The notes beneath the pieces are model-generated. The model saw only the letters and a list, made by a program, of their open reading frames with translations, was not told where the DNA came from and did no database searches. Shown here in pieces: positions 47,242-55,295 of a stretch of 64,000 nt of DNA. The stretch spans positions 1-64,000 of the forward strand of contig JADJZF010000015.1 in the NCBI GenBank assembly GCA_016719395.1. The letters are read 5' to 3'. The stretch's first letter is position 1, and each line of letters starts with the position of its first letter. The translations under genes and the position numbers were made by a program. The stretch comes from Candidatus Amarobacter glycogenicus (GTDB lineage: Bacteria; Chloroflexota; Dehalococcoidia; Tepidiformales; Tepidiformaceae).

Positions 47242-48933
47242 TCAGCGGGCTCTGCGAGCCTCCGCTGCTGCCTCGGCAAGCGCCACCACACCCGTCTCGC
47301 CAGTCCTGCGGTCCCGCACTTCGATCCCGCCCTTTTCCAACGAACGAGGCCCGAGGGTGAAGCGCACCGGGATGCCGATGAGGTCGGCATCTTTGAACTT
47401 GATCCCAGCCGAGTCCGGCCGGTCGTCTACGAGCGCCGTGAGGTTGGCCCGCGCGAGGTCCGCCTCGAGTTCGTCCAGCGCCGTCGCGACGGCTTCCTGG
47501 TCGCCGTTCAGCACGACCACGTGGACATCGTAGGGAGCGACTGTGGCCGGCCAGATGATGCCGTTCGCATCGTGATTCGCCTCGATGATGGCCGCCACCA
47601 TCCTCTCGACTCCGATGCCGTAACACCCCATGACGCACGGGTGGCGCTCACCCGACTCATCCAGGTAGTTGACCCCGATCGATTCGGAGTAGAGCGTCCC
47701 GAGTTTGAAGACGTGGCCCATCTCCATGCCACGGCGGACTTCCAGTGCCGCACCGCACGTTGCGCAGGCGTCTCCGGCACGTGCGAGACCGATGTTCACG
47801 ACCAGGTCCGCCTTCCAGTCTCGACCGTGATTGGTGTGAAGCAGGTGGAAGCCCTCTTCGTTTGCACCTGCAACCAGGTTGGCCGCCTCGGTGGCGCTTG
47901 GGTCGGCAACGATTTTCATGCCAGTCATGCCAACCGCGGAGGCCGATCCGGCGACTAGCCCAAGCCGTTTGACCGTCGCCTCGTCCATCGGGTCGACATC
48001 TTGGGCTTTCAAGGCGTTCTTGAGCTTGACCTCGTTGACATCCAGGTCGCCTCGAATAGCGACGAACACCGGTTGGTTGTCGGCGACGTAGAAGACCGCT
48101 TTCACCGTCTGCCGTTCCTCGATACCCAGGAATTGCGCAAGGCCGGCGATGGTCTTCTGGCCCGGTGTTGCTACGCGTTCCATCGGGAGTGCGTTCGCGG
48201 GGACCGCGGCCGGCGCCGCAAATTCGGCCTTTTCGGCGTTGGCTGCATAGCCGCACTGCGGGCAGAGGAGAATTTCGTCCTCGCCGTCGTCCGTCAGGAA
48301 GACGAACTCCTGGCTCTCCTTGCCGCCAATCGCCCCTGAGTCGGCCGCGACCGGGATAACGGGCACGCCTGCCCTGGCGAAGATACGGACGTAAGCGTCG
48401 TATGCAGCGGCGTACGAGGCATCCAGTGCCTCCCATCCTGCGTCGAAGCTGTACGCGTCCTTCATCGTGAACTCGCGCAATCGGACGAGACCACCGCGCG
48501 GCCGGGGCTCATCCCGGAACTTGGTCTCGATCTGGTAGAGCGTCACCGGGAGGTCCCGGTAGCTTTGAATGTGCCGGGACGCGAGGTAGCTCATGCCCTC
48601 CTCATGGGTCGGGCCCAGAACGAAGCCGCGCTCCTTCCGGTCGGCCAGGCGGAAGAGTGTCTGGCCCATCGTCCCCGCGCGGCCGGATTGTTCCCAGAGC
48701 TCGATCGGGTTGAGTTCCGGCAGGCGGACTTCCTGGGCGCCGATCCCGTCCATTTCGTCGCGGATGATGCCCTCGACCTTCCGCAGCACGCGCCAGCCAA
48801 GCGGGGTGAATGCATAAAGGCCGGCAGCCAACGAAGTGACCAGGCCGGCGCGGAGCAGCAGCTTGTGACTTTCGAGTTCCGCTTCCGACGGTGCTTCACG
48901 CAACGTCTTCAGCATCAGTTTGCTCATGCGCAT
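47242..48933 (-). CDS. proS: prolyl-tRNA synthetase (bacterial type)
   Basis: A 563-residue class II synthetase with the bacterial insertion domain. Motif 2 is seen around FRDEPRPRGGLVRLREF, and GPTHEEGM and GCYGIGVERMVAA are the typical ProS segments; the middle (~220-385) is the YbaK-like editing domain with CPQCGYAAN before it. ATG 48933 is chosen because GGAG lies eight bases upstream; a second ATG follows two codons later. It sits downstream of dtd, another gene handling aminoacyl-tRNA quality. tRNA-Pro is at 12 kb. Confidence 0.94.
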   Translation of the reverse strand: MRMSKLMLKTLREAPSEAELESHKLLLRAGLVTSLAAGLYAFTPLGWRVLRKVEGIIRDEMDGIGAQEVRLPELNPIELWEQSGRAGTMGQTLFRLADRKERGFVLGPTHEEGMSYLASRHIQSYRDLPVTLYQIETKFRDEPRPRGGLVRLREFTMKDAYSFDAGWEALDASYAAAYDAYVRIFARAGVPVIPVAADSGAIGGKESQEFVFLTDDGEDEILLCPQCGYAANAEKAEFAAPAAVPANALPMERVATPGQKTIAGLAQFLGIEERQTVKAVFYVADNQPVFVAIRGDLDVNEVKLKNALKAQDVDPMDEATVKRLGLVAGSASAVGMTGMKIVADPSATEAANLVAGANEEGFHLLHTNHGRDWKADLVVNIGLARAGDACATCGAALEVRRGMEMGHVFKLGTLYSESIGVNYLDESGERHPCVMGCYGIGVERMVAAIIEANHDANGIIWPATVAPYDVHVVVLNGDQEAVATALDELEADLARANLTALVDDRPDSAGIKFKDADLIGIPVRFTLGPRSLEKGGIEVRDRRTGETGVVALAEAAAEARRAR

Positions 48934-48992
48934 CGAGGAGGCTCCGCGAAGAAGTGTGTGGACGAACGTTGCCGGTCGTGGCCGCGTTGCGG

Positions 48993-49457
48993 TCAAGCGC
49001 GCCGCGGCTGGTCGAGGTCGGCAGTATCGATTACGAGCGTGACCGGACCGTCGTTCACGAGTTCCACGGCCATCTCCGCCCCAAAGCGCCCGCGCTTGCA
49101 GGCCAGCCCGCTCGACTCGATGGCGGCGCAAAAGGCGCTGTACAACGGCTCCGCGACGGGGCCGGGTGCTGCGCGGTCAAATGACGGGCGGTTCCCACGC
49201 CGTACATCGGCGTGCAGTGTGAACTGGCTGACGCAGAGGACTTCGCAGCCCGCCGAAGCAAGGTCCAGGTTCATCTTCCCGTCGCCGTCTTCGAAGATGC
49301 GCAGGCCGCAGACCTTGCGTGCCAGCCGCAACGCGTCTGCTGGTGTGTCGTCGGTTCCAACGCCGAGAAAGACCAGGAGCCCGGGCCCGATCTTGCCGAC
49401 CACCTCCGTCCCGGCAATCACTTGTGCGCGGGAAACTCGCTGCACGACGGCACGCAA
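48993..49457 (-). CDS. dtd: D-aminoacyl-tRNA deacylase
   Basis: A 154-residue enzyme that frees D-amino acids from mischarged tRNA. The family's SQFTL and NDGPVT (N-x-GPVT) motifs are both present. TTG at 49457, immediately after the TetR stop (TGA at 49459-49461, one base gap), gives the normal start LRAVVQRVSRA and the normal length. It lies between a TetR gene and proS, which makes functional sense with proS but not obviously with the regulator. Confidence 0.92.
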   Translation of the reverse strand: MRAVVQRVSRAQVIAGTEVVGKIGPGLLVFLGVGTDDTPADALRLARKVCGLRIFEDGDGKMNLDLASAGCEVLCVSQFTLHADVRRGNRPSFDRAAPGPVAEPLYSAFCAAIESSGLACKRGRFGAEMAVELVNDGPVTLVIDTADLDQPRRA

Positions 49458-49458
49458 A

Positions 49459-50073
49459 TCAGCAAGCCTCGTGGTCGTCGAGTCGGGCCAGCGCCCGTAC
49501 CCACCGGCGCGTTCGCTCTCGATACACCCGCACGTCCACATCCGCCGGGAAGCTTGGCCCTGCGGAAAGCTGGGTCTTCATGCTCGTGCCCGTGAGAAGC
49601 GCGATGATGGCTTCGGTCTTGATTTCGGCCTCCTCGGCCTCGTGGGTGGTGAGCAGGTGCGCCCGCAGGGCTCGTCGCATCACCGCGCGGCTTTGCAGAC
49701 GCAGTGCGAGCGCCGTCTGGTCGCCAGCGAGGATTTCCCGGGCCATGAGTCGCAGAAGTCGGTCGTTCCCGATGGTGAAGTCGAGCGAGGCATCGACCAG
49801 CCCGTCGAGCTGCTCGTTCGAGAAGGCGCCATCCGGCCGGCGTCGGCCAACACCGCCGTCAAGCGGGAGGTCCCAGATCGCGGTGAGGATCTCTCGCTTG
49901 CTCTTGAAGTGGTAGTAGAGCGCCGCGTCTGTGATGCCTACGGCACTGGCGATCTGGCGGACCGTCGTGCAGTCGAAGCCTTCGGTCCCGAACAGCTCCC
50001 GGGCAGCCTCGAGAATGCGCCTGCGCGTGTCATCCCGCCCGCGCCCAGGGGAGGAACTCGAAGGGCTGCTCAC
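49459..50073 (-). CDS. TetR-family transcriptional regulator (downstream of pair)
   Basis: A 204-residue regulator. The N-terminal HTH (ILEAARELFGTEGFDCTTVRQIASAVGITDAALYYHF, given here as motif ARELFGTEGF and AALYYHF) is typical of TetR. The C-terminal ligand domain is helical and not classifiable. GTG start overlaps the stop of the other TetR gene. Both belong to the run fmdB-TetR-TetR-dtd-proS-mutase. The operator is unknown. Confidence 0.87.
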   Translation of the reverse strand: MSSPSSSSPGRGRDDTRRRILEAARELFGTEGFDCTTVRQIASAVGITDAALYYHFKSKREILTAIWDLPLDGGVGRRRPDGAFSNEQLDGLVDASLDFTIGNDRLLRLMAREILAGDQTALALRLQSRAVMRRALRAHLLTTHEAEEAEIKTEAIIALLTGTSMKTQLSAGPSFPADVDVRVYRERTRRWVRALARLDDHEAC

Positions 50074-50678
50074 GCCTCTTCCTCAAGTGGGCCGGGGATC
50101 GCGAGCTGGACCATCGCTCGGAGTCGCCGCTGGAATGCATCCTCAAGCGTCATCTCCGTGAACCGGTCTCCGTGCGAAAGGATCCCGTCCCAGAAGATGC
50201 CGCACATCATGTCGTAAAGCATTTCCGAGGCGTCGACCCCACCGATACCGAGGAGGACACCGAGCGGGCGCTCCACCTCGCGGCGCCACGGCTCGTAGCT
50301 CGTTTCCATAAAGGCCATGCTGGCTTCCTGGCCCGTGAGCTGTTCGCGCAAGAGCATCCGCCCAAATTCGGGGCGGGCGGCCCACCAGCCGAAGAGGTGC
50401 ACAACCTGCTCGACGAGGTTCTGGCGTGTCAGTGGCAGGCGGTCGAGAGGTAGCTCGCCGTATTCGGGCTCAATAAGGAGGGACCGGTAAAGCGCCTGCT
50501 TTGTGGGGAAGTGGTAATAGACCGCGGGGTCGCTCATCCCGAGTGTGCGGGCGATTAGCCGGACCGACGTGCCAGGGTAACCATGCTCGGCGAAGAGGAC
50601 GCGCGCTGTGTCCAGGATCCGGCGGCGGGTGCTGCCCTCCCCGGTCGGCGCCGATGTCCATGGCAAAGCCCGTGGCAT
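50070..50678 (-). CDS. TetR-family transcriptional regulator (upstream of pair)
   Basis: A 202-residue regulator. TetR HTH features are ILDTARVLFAEHGY, TLGMSDPAVYYHFPTK and SVRLIARTL. The C-terminal domain (YDMMCGIFWDGILSHGD) resembles DUF1956/CecR-like members but only loosely. Its promoter has TATACT only seven bases before the ATG, so its own transcript would have almost no leader. It overlaps the next TetR by four bases, suggesting the two are made together and may heterodimerise; that is inference. Confidence 0.87.
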   Translation of the reverse strand: MPRALPWTSAPTGEGSTRRRILDTARVLFAEHGYPGTSVRLIARTLGMSDPAVYYHFPTKQALYRSLLIEPEYGELPLDRLPLTRQNLVEQVVHLFGWWAARPEFGRMLLREQLTGQEASMAFMETSYEPWRREVERPLGVLLGIGGVDASEMLYDMMCGIFWDGILSHGDRFTEMTLEDAFQRRLRAMVQLAIPGPLEEEA

Positions 50679-50685
50679 GGCCCGG

Positions 50686-50691
50686 AGTATA
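50686..50691 (-). promoter_or_regulatory. -10 element for a leaderless TetR transcript
   Basis: On the minus strand TATACT ends seven bases before the ATG at 50678. The transcript would begin at or next to the start codon. Confidence 0.45.
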
Positions 50692-50734
50692 GGTGGGCGG
50701 GATCCTTCCGAACAGCCTTCGGGTCTAGGCCCCG

Positions 50735-51034
50735 TCAGGGCGCGGGAGCAGTCTCCGACGTCGAGGCGCTGGTCTCGGTCTTGGCCGCTGGAGCGTCAGT
50801 GGCGGCCGGTGCTGCGTCGCTCTTGGAATCCGAGTCGGAGACTGCCGAAGTCTTGTTCCGGCTGTCCGTCGCATACCATCCGCTGCCCTTGAACAGGACC
50901 GGCGGTGCGTGCAACACGCGCTTCGCCGTCCCCTTGCCGCACTCCTCGCACTTGTGCGTGGTCTCTGCATCGAAACCCTGCCGCAGTTCATAGACTGCCT
51001 TGCAGGAGTTGCACTGGTATTCGTAGGTCGGCAC
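50735..51034 (-). CDS. FmdB-type zinc-ribbon protein
   Basis: A 99-residue protein. The N-terminal half is an FmdB ribbon: MPTYEYQCNSC and HKCEECG give two CxxC pairs for one zinc, followed by KRVLHAPPVLFKGSGWY. The second half is Ser/Ala/Thr/Asp-rich and probably disordered. FmdB-type proteins are often called regulatory but have no defined role. GTG start at 51034 with GAGG upstream. A CIRCE operator lies 57 bases upstream, so the gene is probably controlled by HrcA and heat. Confidence 0.88.
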   Translation of the reverse strand: MPTYEYQCNSCKAVYELRQGFDAETTHKCEECGKGTAKRVLHAPPVLFKGSGWYATDSRNKTSAVSDSDSKSDAAPAATDAPAAKTETSASTSETAPAP

Positions 51035-51090
51035 AAGTACCTCGGGGTGCGCCCGTTGCGGGCATGGTGCTAGCCGTTATGGTGCCGGTG

Positions 51091-51117
51091 TTAGCACTCA
51101 GGCGTCAAGAGTGCTAA
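51091..51117. promoter_or_regulatory. CIRCE element (HrcA operator)
   Basis: TTAGCACTC, nine-base spacer, GAGTGCTAA: a perfect copy of the CIRCE inverted repeat recognised by the heat-shock repressor HrcA. It lies between fmdB (minus) and tRNA-Ser (plus). The spacer holds TTGACG on the minus strand, a possible -35 toward fmdB. No groES, groEL, dnaK or hrcA gene is nearby in the window. Confidence 0.93.
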
Positions 51118-51141
51118 CTGCATCGTTCGTCCACGGGCGAG

Positions 51142-51147
51142 TAAACT
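51142..51147 (+). promoter_or_regulatory. -10 element of tRNA-Ser
   Basis: TAAACT lies seven bases before the mature tRNA 5' end. The -35 is not clear. Confidence 0.35.
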
Positions 51148-51154
51148 GCCCCTT

Positions 51155-51242
51155 GGAGAGGTGGCAGAGTGGTTTAATGCAGCCGTCTTGAAAACGGCCG
51201 TGGCGAAAGTCACCGGGAGTTCGAATCTCCCCCTCTCCGCCA
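51155..51242 (+). tRNA. tRNA-Ser (anticodon TGA)
   Basis: An 88-base class II tRNA: GGAGAGG pairs with CCTCTCC, long variable arm, anticodon loop CTTGAAA, GAGTTCGAATCTC T-arm, G73 and encoded CCA. Confidence 0.95.
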
Positions 51243-51309
51243 ATCGCGCTATCTGCTAAGGCACGTCCGCGCTACATTGCTCGGCGCACAACCGTTCCGG
51301 AGCACACCC

Positions 51310-52569
51310 ATGAAACTGCACGAATACCAGGCGCGTGATCTGCTGGCCGCAAACGGCGTCGCGACGACTCGCGGCCGCGTGGCCTCCACCCCGGCCGAAG
51401 CCCGCGCCATCGCCCAGGAACTGGGCGGCAAGGTGGTCGTGAAGGCCCAGATCCATGCCGGTGGCCGCGGCAAGGGCCGGCTCGTCGCACAGTCTGAGAC
51501 CGCCGCCATGTACCACAACCTCACTACCGACCCCGACAACTACTCCGGCAAGGTGAAGGGCGACCGAATCGGTGGCGTCCGCCTCGCGGATACCGTCGAT
51601 GAGGCCGAAGCCGCCGCCTCAGCGATCCTCGGGAAGCACCTCGTCTCCATCCAGACCGGCCCCGAGGGCAAACTCGTGAAGAACGTGCTCGTCGCCGAGC
51701 AGACGGACATCGCGAAAGAGTATTACCTCGCTGCGATCATCGATGGGATGCAGGGTTCCCCGCTGATCATGGCCTCTGCCGAAGGCGGGCAGGAGATCGA
51801 GGTCGTCGCCCACAACAACCCCGAAGCAATCGTCCGTCTCCCCGTCAGTGCCGCAGCCGGTTACGACCCGTACGTCGGGCGCACCCTGGCAGCGCGCCTT
51901 GGCCTCGCCGGCGACCACGCGGATCAGTTCGGGAAGATCGTCCAGGGCCTCTACAAGACGCTCCTTGCCACCGATGCCAGCCTCGTCGAGATCAACCCCC
52001 TGGCCCTCACGGAGGATGGCCGGGTCGTCGCCGTAGATGCCAAGCTGACCGTCGACGACAACGCCCTCTTCCGCCACAAGGACCTCGAGGCACTTCGCGA
52101 CAAAGACGAAGAGGACCCGCTCGAGATCAAGGCGCAGGAGCTCGGCGTCGCCAACTTCATCAAGCTCGAGGGGAACATCGGCTGCGTGGTGAACGGCGCC
52201 GGACTCGCCATGGCGACCATGGATACCATCAAGCTCGCTGGCGGCCAACCCGCGAACTTCCTCGATATCGGCACCGTCAACGACCCGCAGCGCGTCGTCA
52301 GCGCTCTTTCCGTCATCCTCGACGACCCCTCGGTGAAGGCCATCCTCGTCAACATCTTCGGCGGCATGGCCCGCGTCGACATCATCGCGCAGGGCGTCAT
52401 CGACGCTCACCGGCAGATGAAGATCGACGTTCCGGTGGTCATGCGCCTCATCGGCACGAACCTGGCCGAAGGTGAAAAGCTTGTCGAGGAGAGCGGCCTG
52501 CCGCTGATCCGCGCGAACGGTCTTGCCGAAGCTGCCCAGAAAGCGGTCGCGGCAGCCGGCGCTCGCTAA
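51310..52569 (+). CDS. sucC: succinyl-CoA synthetase (ADP-forming), beta subunit
   Basis: A 419-residue ATP-grasp subunit of succinyl-CoA synthetase, for TCA substrate-level phosphorylation. MKLHEYQARDLLAANGV, KAQIHAGGRGK and a C-terminal CoA-binding half with LVNIFGGMARVD and RLIGTN are typical. ATG 51310 has GGAG upstream. The alpha subunit sucD is not adjacent here: instead an acetyltransferase follows by four bases. icd and acnA are at 31-35 kb. Confidence 0.93.
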   Translation: MKLHEYQARDLLAANGVATTRGRVASTPAEARAIAQELGGKVVVKAQIHAGGRGKGRLVAQSETAAMYHNLTTDPDNYSGKVKGDRIGGVRLADTVDEAEAAASAILGKHLVSIQTGPEGKLVKNVLVAEQTDIAKEYYLAAIIDGMQGSPLIMASAEGGQEIEVVAHNNPEAIVRLPVSAAAGYDPYVGRTLAARLGLAGDHADQFGKIVQGLYKTLLATDASLVEINPLALTEDGRVVAVDAKLTVDDNALFRHKDLEALRDKDEEDPLEIKAQELGVANFIKLEGNIGCVVNGAGLAMATMDTIKLAGGQPANFLDIGTVNDPQRVVSALSVILDDPSVKAILVNIFGGMARVDIIAQGVIDAHRQMKIDVPVVMRLIGTNLAEGEKLVEESGLPLIRANGLAEAAQKAVAAAGAR

Positions 52570-52573
52570 CACC

Positions 52574-53029
52574 GTGGCCAACGCAGTCATTCGAAGGGCG
52601 TCCATGGGAGACCTGGATGCCCTTCTTCGCCTCTACGTCCAGCTCAGCGCGGGCAACGCCACGACGATTCGCGAACGCGCCGAAACCGGCCTGCGCGACA
52701 TCCTTGCCACTTCAAACATGACCCTGCTCGTCGCCGAAACCGATCACCTGGTGGGCACTGTCACGCTGGTCATCGTCCCGAATCTGACACACAACGCCGA
52801 GCCGTGGGCACAGGTCGAGAACATGGTCACCGACGAATCAGTCCGAGGTGCTGGCGTGGGCCGCCTCCTCATCGAAGAATGCCTCCGCCTCGCCCGGGGA
52901 GCCGGCTGTTACAAAGTCCAGCTCCAGAGCGGCAACCAGCGCAGCACCGCCGAAAACGATGCCCACGGCTTCTACCGCCACCTGGGCTTCGAAGCATCTT
53001 CCGCCGGCTTCCGCTACTACTTCCAGTAA
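52574..53029 (+). CDS. GNAT-family N-acetyltransferase
   Basis: A 151-residue single-domain GNAT. The acyl-CoA loop is at VRGAGVGRLLIEECL, with GFYRHLGFE near the end. Starts with GTG at 52574, four bases after sucC; an ATG ten codons inside is less likely on family length. Substrate unknown. Likely co-transcribed with sucC. Confidence 0.86.
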   Translation: MANAVIRRASMGDLDALLRLYVQLSAGNATTIRERAETGLRDILATSNMTLLVAETDHLVGTVTLVIVPNLTHNAEPWAQVENMVTDESVRGAGVGRLLIEECLRLARGAGCYKVQLQSGNQRSTAENDAHGFYRHLGFEASSAGFRYYFQ

Positions 53030-53098
53030 ACTACCTCCCGCATGTGACTCACACGCTCCTGTGATGTACATTTCGACATCCTCGCTAAGGAGTGACGA

Positions 53099-53938
53099 GT
53101 GGCTACGCGAACCGCGAACGTCAACGGCTTGAACCTTGTCTACGAACACGAAGGCTCTGGTCCGCCCATTGTCTTCCTCCACACCTTCACCGGGTCGGCG
53201 TCGCAATTTGAAACGCTTATCCCGTTCCTCACGGATGACTACACCTGCATTGCCGTGGAGCTCCGAGGCCATGGCCGCTCTGATCGGTCGCCGGAGGGTC
53301 ATTACATCACGAAGCACATGGTCGCTGAGGCCACAGCCTTCATCGAGCAGGTCGCGGGGACCCCTGCCGTGCTCTTGGGCCAGTCTTGGGGTGCGAACGT
53401 TGCGTTCGGTGTGGCCGCTCAGCGCCCCGACCTCGTCAGAGCCATCTACAGCGACGAGGCTGTGCCCGCGAACCTCGTCTTAGATGGATCCAACGAAAGG
53501 GCGTTGGGAATTATGGGTCTCGTTGGCGATGCTGTGTCGGAAAAGCATCGCGAAGGCCTGTCCTTTCTCCAGTTTGCCAACCGCCTGGCGGCGAAGCTGC
53601 CCCGATGGGCGGCCATGGATCCTGCCGGTCTCGTCGGTTTCGCCCGGCTCGTGGCAGGATCCGATCCCGCCCTCTACGCGGCGATCAGGAATCCGGATAA
53701 CTCCTGGAGCCCCGAAGAGGCACTCGCCATCGAGCGGGCTGTCCGATGCCCTGTACACGTAGCCCGCGGCGACGCACAAGCTGGAAGCATCGTGACGGAA
53801 GGACACGTCGACGACCTGCGCAACGCCGGATTGCATATCACGTCAACGCACTTCCCCGGCGCCGGGCACATGGCGCGGGCTTATACGCCTGCGATGATCG
53901 ATGACGTGCGAGCGTTCCTCCAGCGGGCGGGCCTGTAG
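53099..53938 (+). CDS. alpha/beta hydrolase
   Basis: A 279-residue alpha/beta-hydrolase. Nucleophile Ser96 is in GQSWG, the acidic residue is probably Asp225 (ARGDAQAG) and the base is His257 (GAGHM). ELRGHGRSDRS gives the typical second loop. No signal peptide. GTG start has AAGGAG seven bases upstream. Esterase, lactonase or haloperoxidase-like activity is possible; the specificity is unknown. Confidence 0.88.
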   Translation: MATRTANVNGLNLVYEHEGSGPPIVFLHTFTGSASQFETLIPFLTDDYTCIAVELRGHGRSDRSPEGHYITKHMVAEATAFIEQVAGTPAVLLGQSWGANVAFGVAAQRPDLVRAIYSDEAVPANLVLDGSNERALGIMGLVGDAVSEKHREGLSFLQFANRLAAKLPRWAAMDPAGLVGFARLVAGSDPALYAAIRNPDNSWSPEEALAIERAVRCPVHVARGDAQAGSIVTEGHVDDLRNAGLHITSTHFPGAGHMARAYTPAMIDDVRAFLQRAGL

Positions 53939-54078
53939 TTGCCGCCCGCCGGCAGCCGGGCCTCCGGTTCTCGCGGCTGGAAGGCTCCGGCGAACTGCGG
54001 GCGCCGGGCCTGGATCGAACGATGGTTGGCAACGTCCGGGGGTTGTTTCCGAGGCTCGCCTGAAGTGCTCCGGGCGGC

Positions 54079-54327
54079 TCAGCGAAGGCAGCCCCAATGG
54101 ACGATGAGCAAACTCAATCTGCCGTGGTCGCGGTGAAGTCTGCGGCAATCGGCCTCGGACTCAGGGTGGAAGGTGGGCACGTCCTGCACAATTCGAACCG
54201 GCTGGCGGAACACGTGTCGCCATGCGAAGTGCTCGCCCGGGTCGCCCCGGCTGGCTAGCAGGAGAGTGCGGCCCTCGGTGTACTCGTCGGCGAACGCTTC
54301 GATCAGGTAGCGCTGGTACTCGTTCAT
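54079..54327 (-). CDS. small hypothetical protein
   Basis: An 82-residue frame starting MNEYQRYLIEAFADEYTEGR (20 residues), with AGGA seven bases before the ATG. That opening resembles the N-terminal helix of some Chloroflexota proteins, but the rest (FRQPVRIVQDVPTFHPESE) is not recognised. It may be a short gene or a decayed one. It lies 35 bases after the next membrane protein gene on the same strand. Confidence 0.4.
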   Translation of the reverse strand: MNEYQRYLIEAFADEYTEGRTLLLASRGDPGEHFAWRHVFRQPVRIVQDVPTFHPESEADCRRLHRDHGRLSLLIVHWGCLR

Positions 54328-54362
54328 GTTCCGTTCCTGGCCGCGGCGTGGATGGGAAGGCG

Positions 54363-54749
54363 TCAACGCACCTGCGTCTGGAGCCCGTCGATCGCCATTC
54401 CGGTCCCCCACGCGACGAACGCTCCCGCGGCAGCGATGACCGAAGCAACGATCAGGCCGAGGAACACTCCGGCCTGTCCCATATCTCCGGATTCTGGGGA
54501 GGGCAGCGCGAAGAGCGCGACGAATACCGGTGGTCCAACCGCTGCGGCGAGGCCGCTTCTTACCATATCCCTCCGGTGGACCCTGGGCAGCGCCGCGAGT
54601 ACCCCGGCAACCGCGGGCCCGGACAGCACGATCAGGAACCAGACGAGCAAGAACGACTCGCCCAGTTCAAAGGTCTTGCCCGAGTAGTAGGAGAGCCACC
54701 AGGCCGTGCCGTTGATCGCCATCGCTGCGGCGATCCGCATCCCGCTCAT
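54363..54749 (-). CDS. small membrane protein, unknown function
   Basis: A 128-residue protein with about four hydrophobic segments: roughly residues 4-18, 27-50, 65-80 and 90-120. There are no recognised motifs. It starts at ATG 54749, ten bases after the ferredoxin-thioredoxin reductase gene, so it may be co-transcribed with it. Confidence 0.6.
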   Translation of the reverse strand: MSGMRIAAAMAINGTAWWLSYYSGKTFELGESFLLVWFLIVLSGPAVAGVLAALPRVHRRDMVRSGLAAAVGPPVFVALFALPSPESGDMGQAGVFLGLIVASVIAAAGAFVAWGTGMAIDGLQTQVR

Positions 54750-54759
54750 GTGCTGGCAC

Positions 54760-55245
54760 CTACTCCTTTGCCTGTTCCTGCTGCTTCGCCAGCGCCTTGC
54801 CAAGCGCCCGGCCCTTGTCCGGCGTCGGGTCTGTCACCAGCCCGTAGATCTCGCGGCCCTCGTGGCCTTCCGGCAGGTGCTCCGTGATGGGCAGACCTTC
54901 TTCGTTAACGAACAGAAGGCAATGGCAGTACTTGAAGATCTGCATCTCGTCGCAGGCGCAGATCCAGTCGCGCCGCTTCACTTCCTCTTCGCGGGGGAGG
55001 TAGAGCCCCTCGGGCCAGTTCCCGTTTTCGTCCTTCGAGGGGTAGAAGTTGCAGGGGCAGAGCGGGCGGCCGTACTTGTCGATGTTCGAGGCCAGGCCGA
55101 GGACGACGCCCTCGGTGATGAACCGGTCGGGATGGAGGTGCGTGCCGGACTTCTCCGCGAACTTCTCCGCGTAGTTCCACATCTTCTTCACCGAGGCCTC
55201 GGTTGGTTCGTCCACGTGCACACCCCTCTGATCGTCTCGCGACAT
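54760..55245 (-). CDS. ferredoxin-thioredoxin reductase catalytic-subunit-like protein
   Basis: A 161-residue protein with the seven-cysteine pattern of FTR catalytic subunits: CPC at 63-65, CAC at 96-98 and CHC at 107-109. The spacing between the first two pairs (30 residues) is longer than in plant enzymes (16), and the last 8-residue spacing is normal. The cluster and active disulfide should reduce thioredoxin from ferredoxin. No ferredoxin or variable subunit is adjacent. The C-terminus is an extended Lys/Gln-rich tail. Divergent from the GNAT gene at 55296 over 50 bases. Confidence 0.85.
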   Translation of the reverse strand: MSRDDQRGVHVDEPTEASVKKMWNYAEKFAEKSGTHLHPDRFITEGVVLGLASNIDKYGRPLCPCNFYPSKDENGNWPEGLYLPREEEVKRRDWICACDEMQIFKYCHCLLFVNEEGLPITEHLPEGHEGREIYGLVTDPTPDKGRALGKALAKQQEQAKE

Positions 55246-55295
55246 TATCCGCGAAACCGGCACACGGTGCGTTTCGCAGCCGGTAGCATTGCCAG

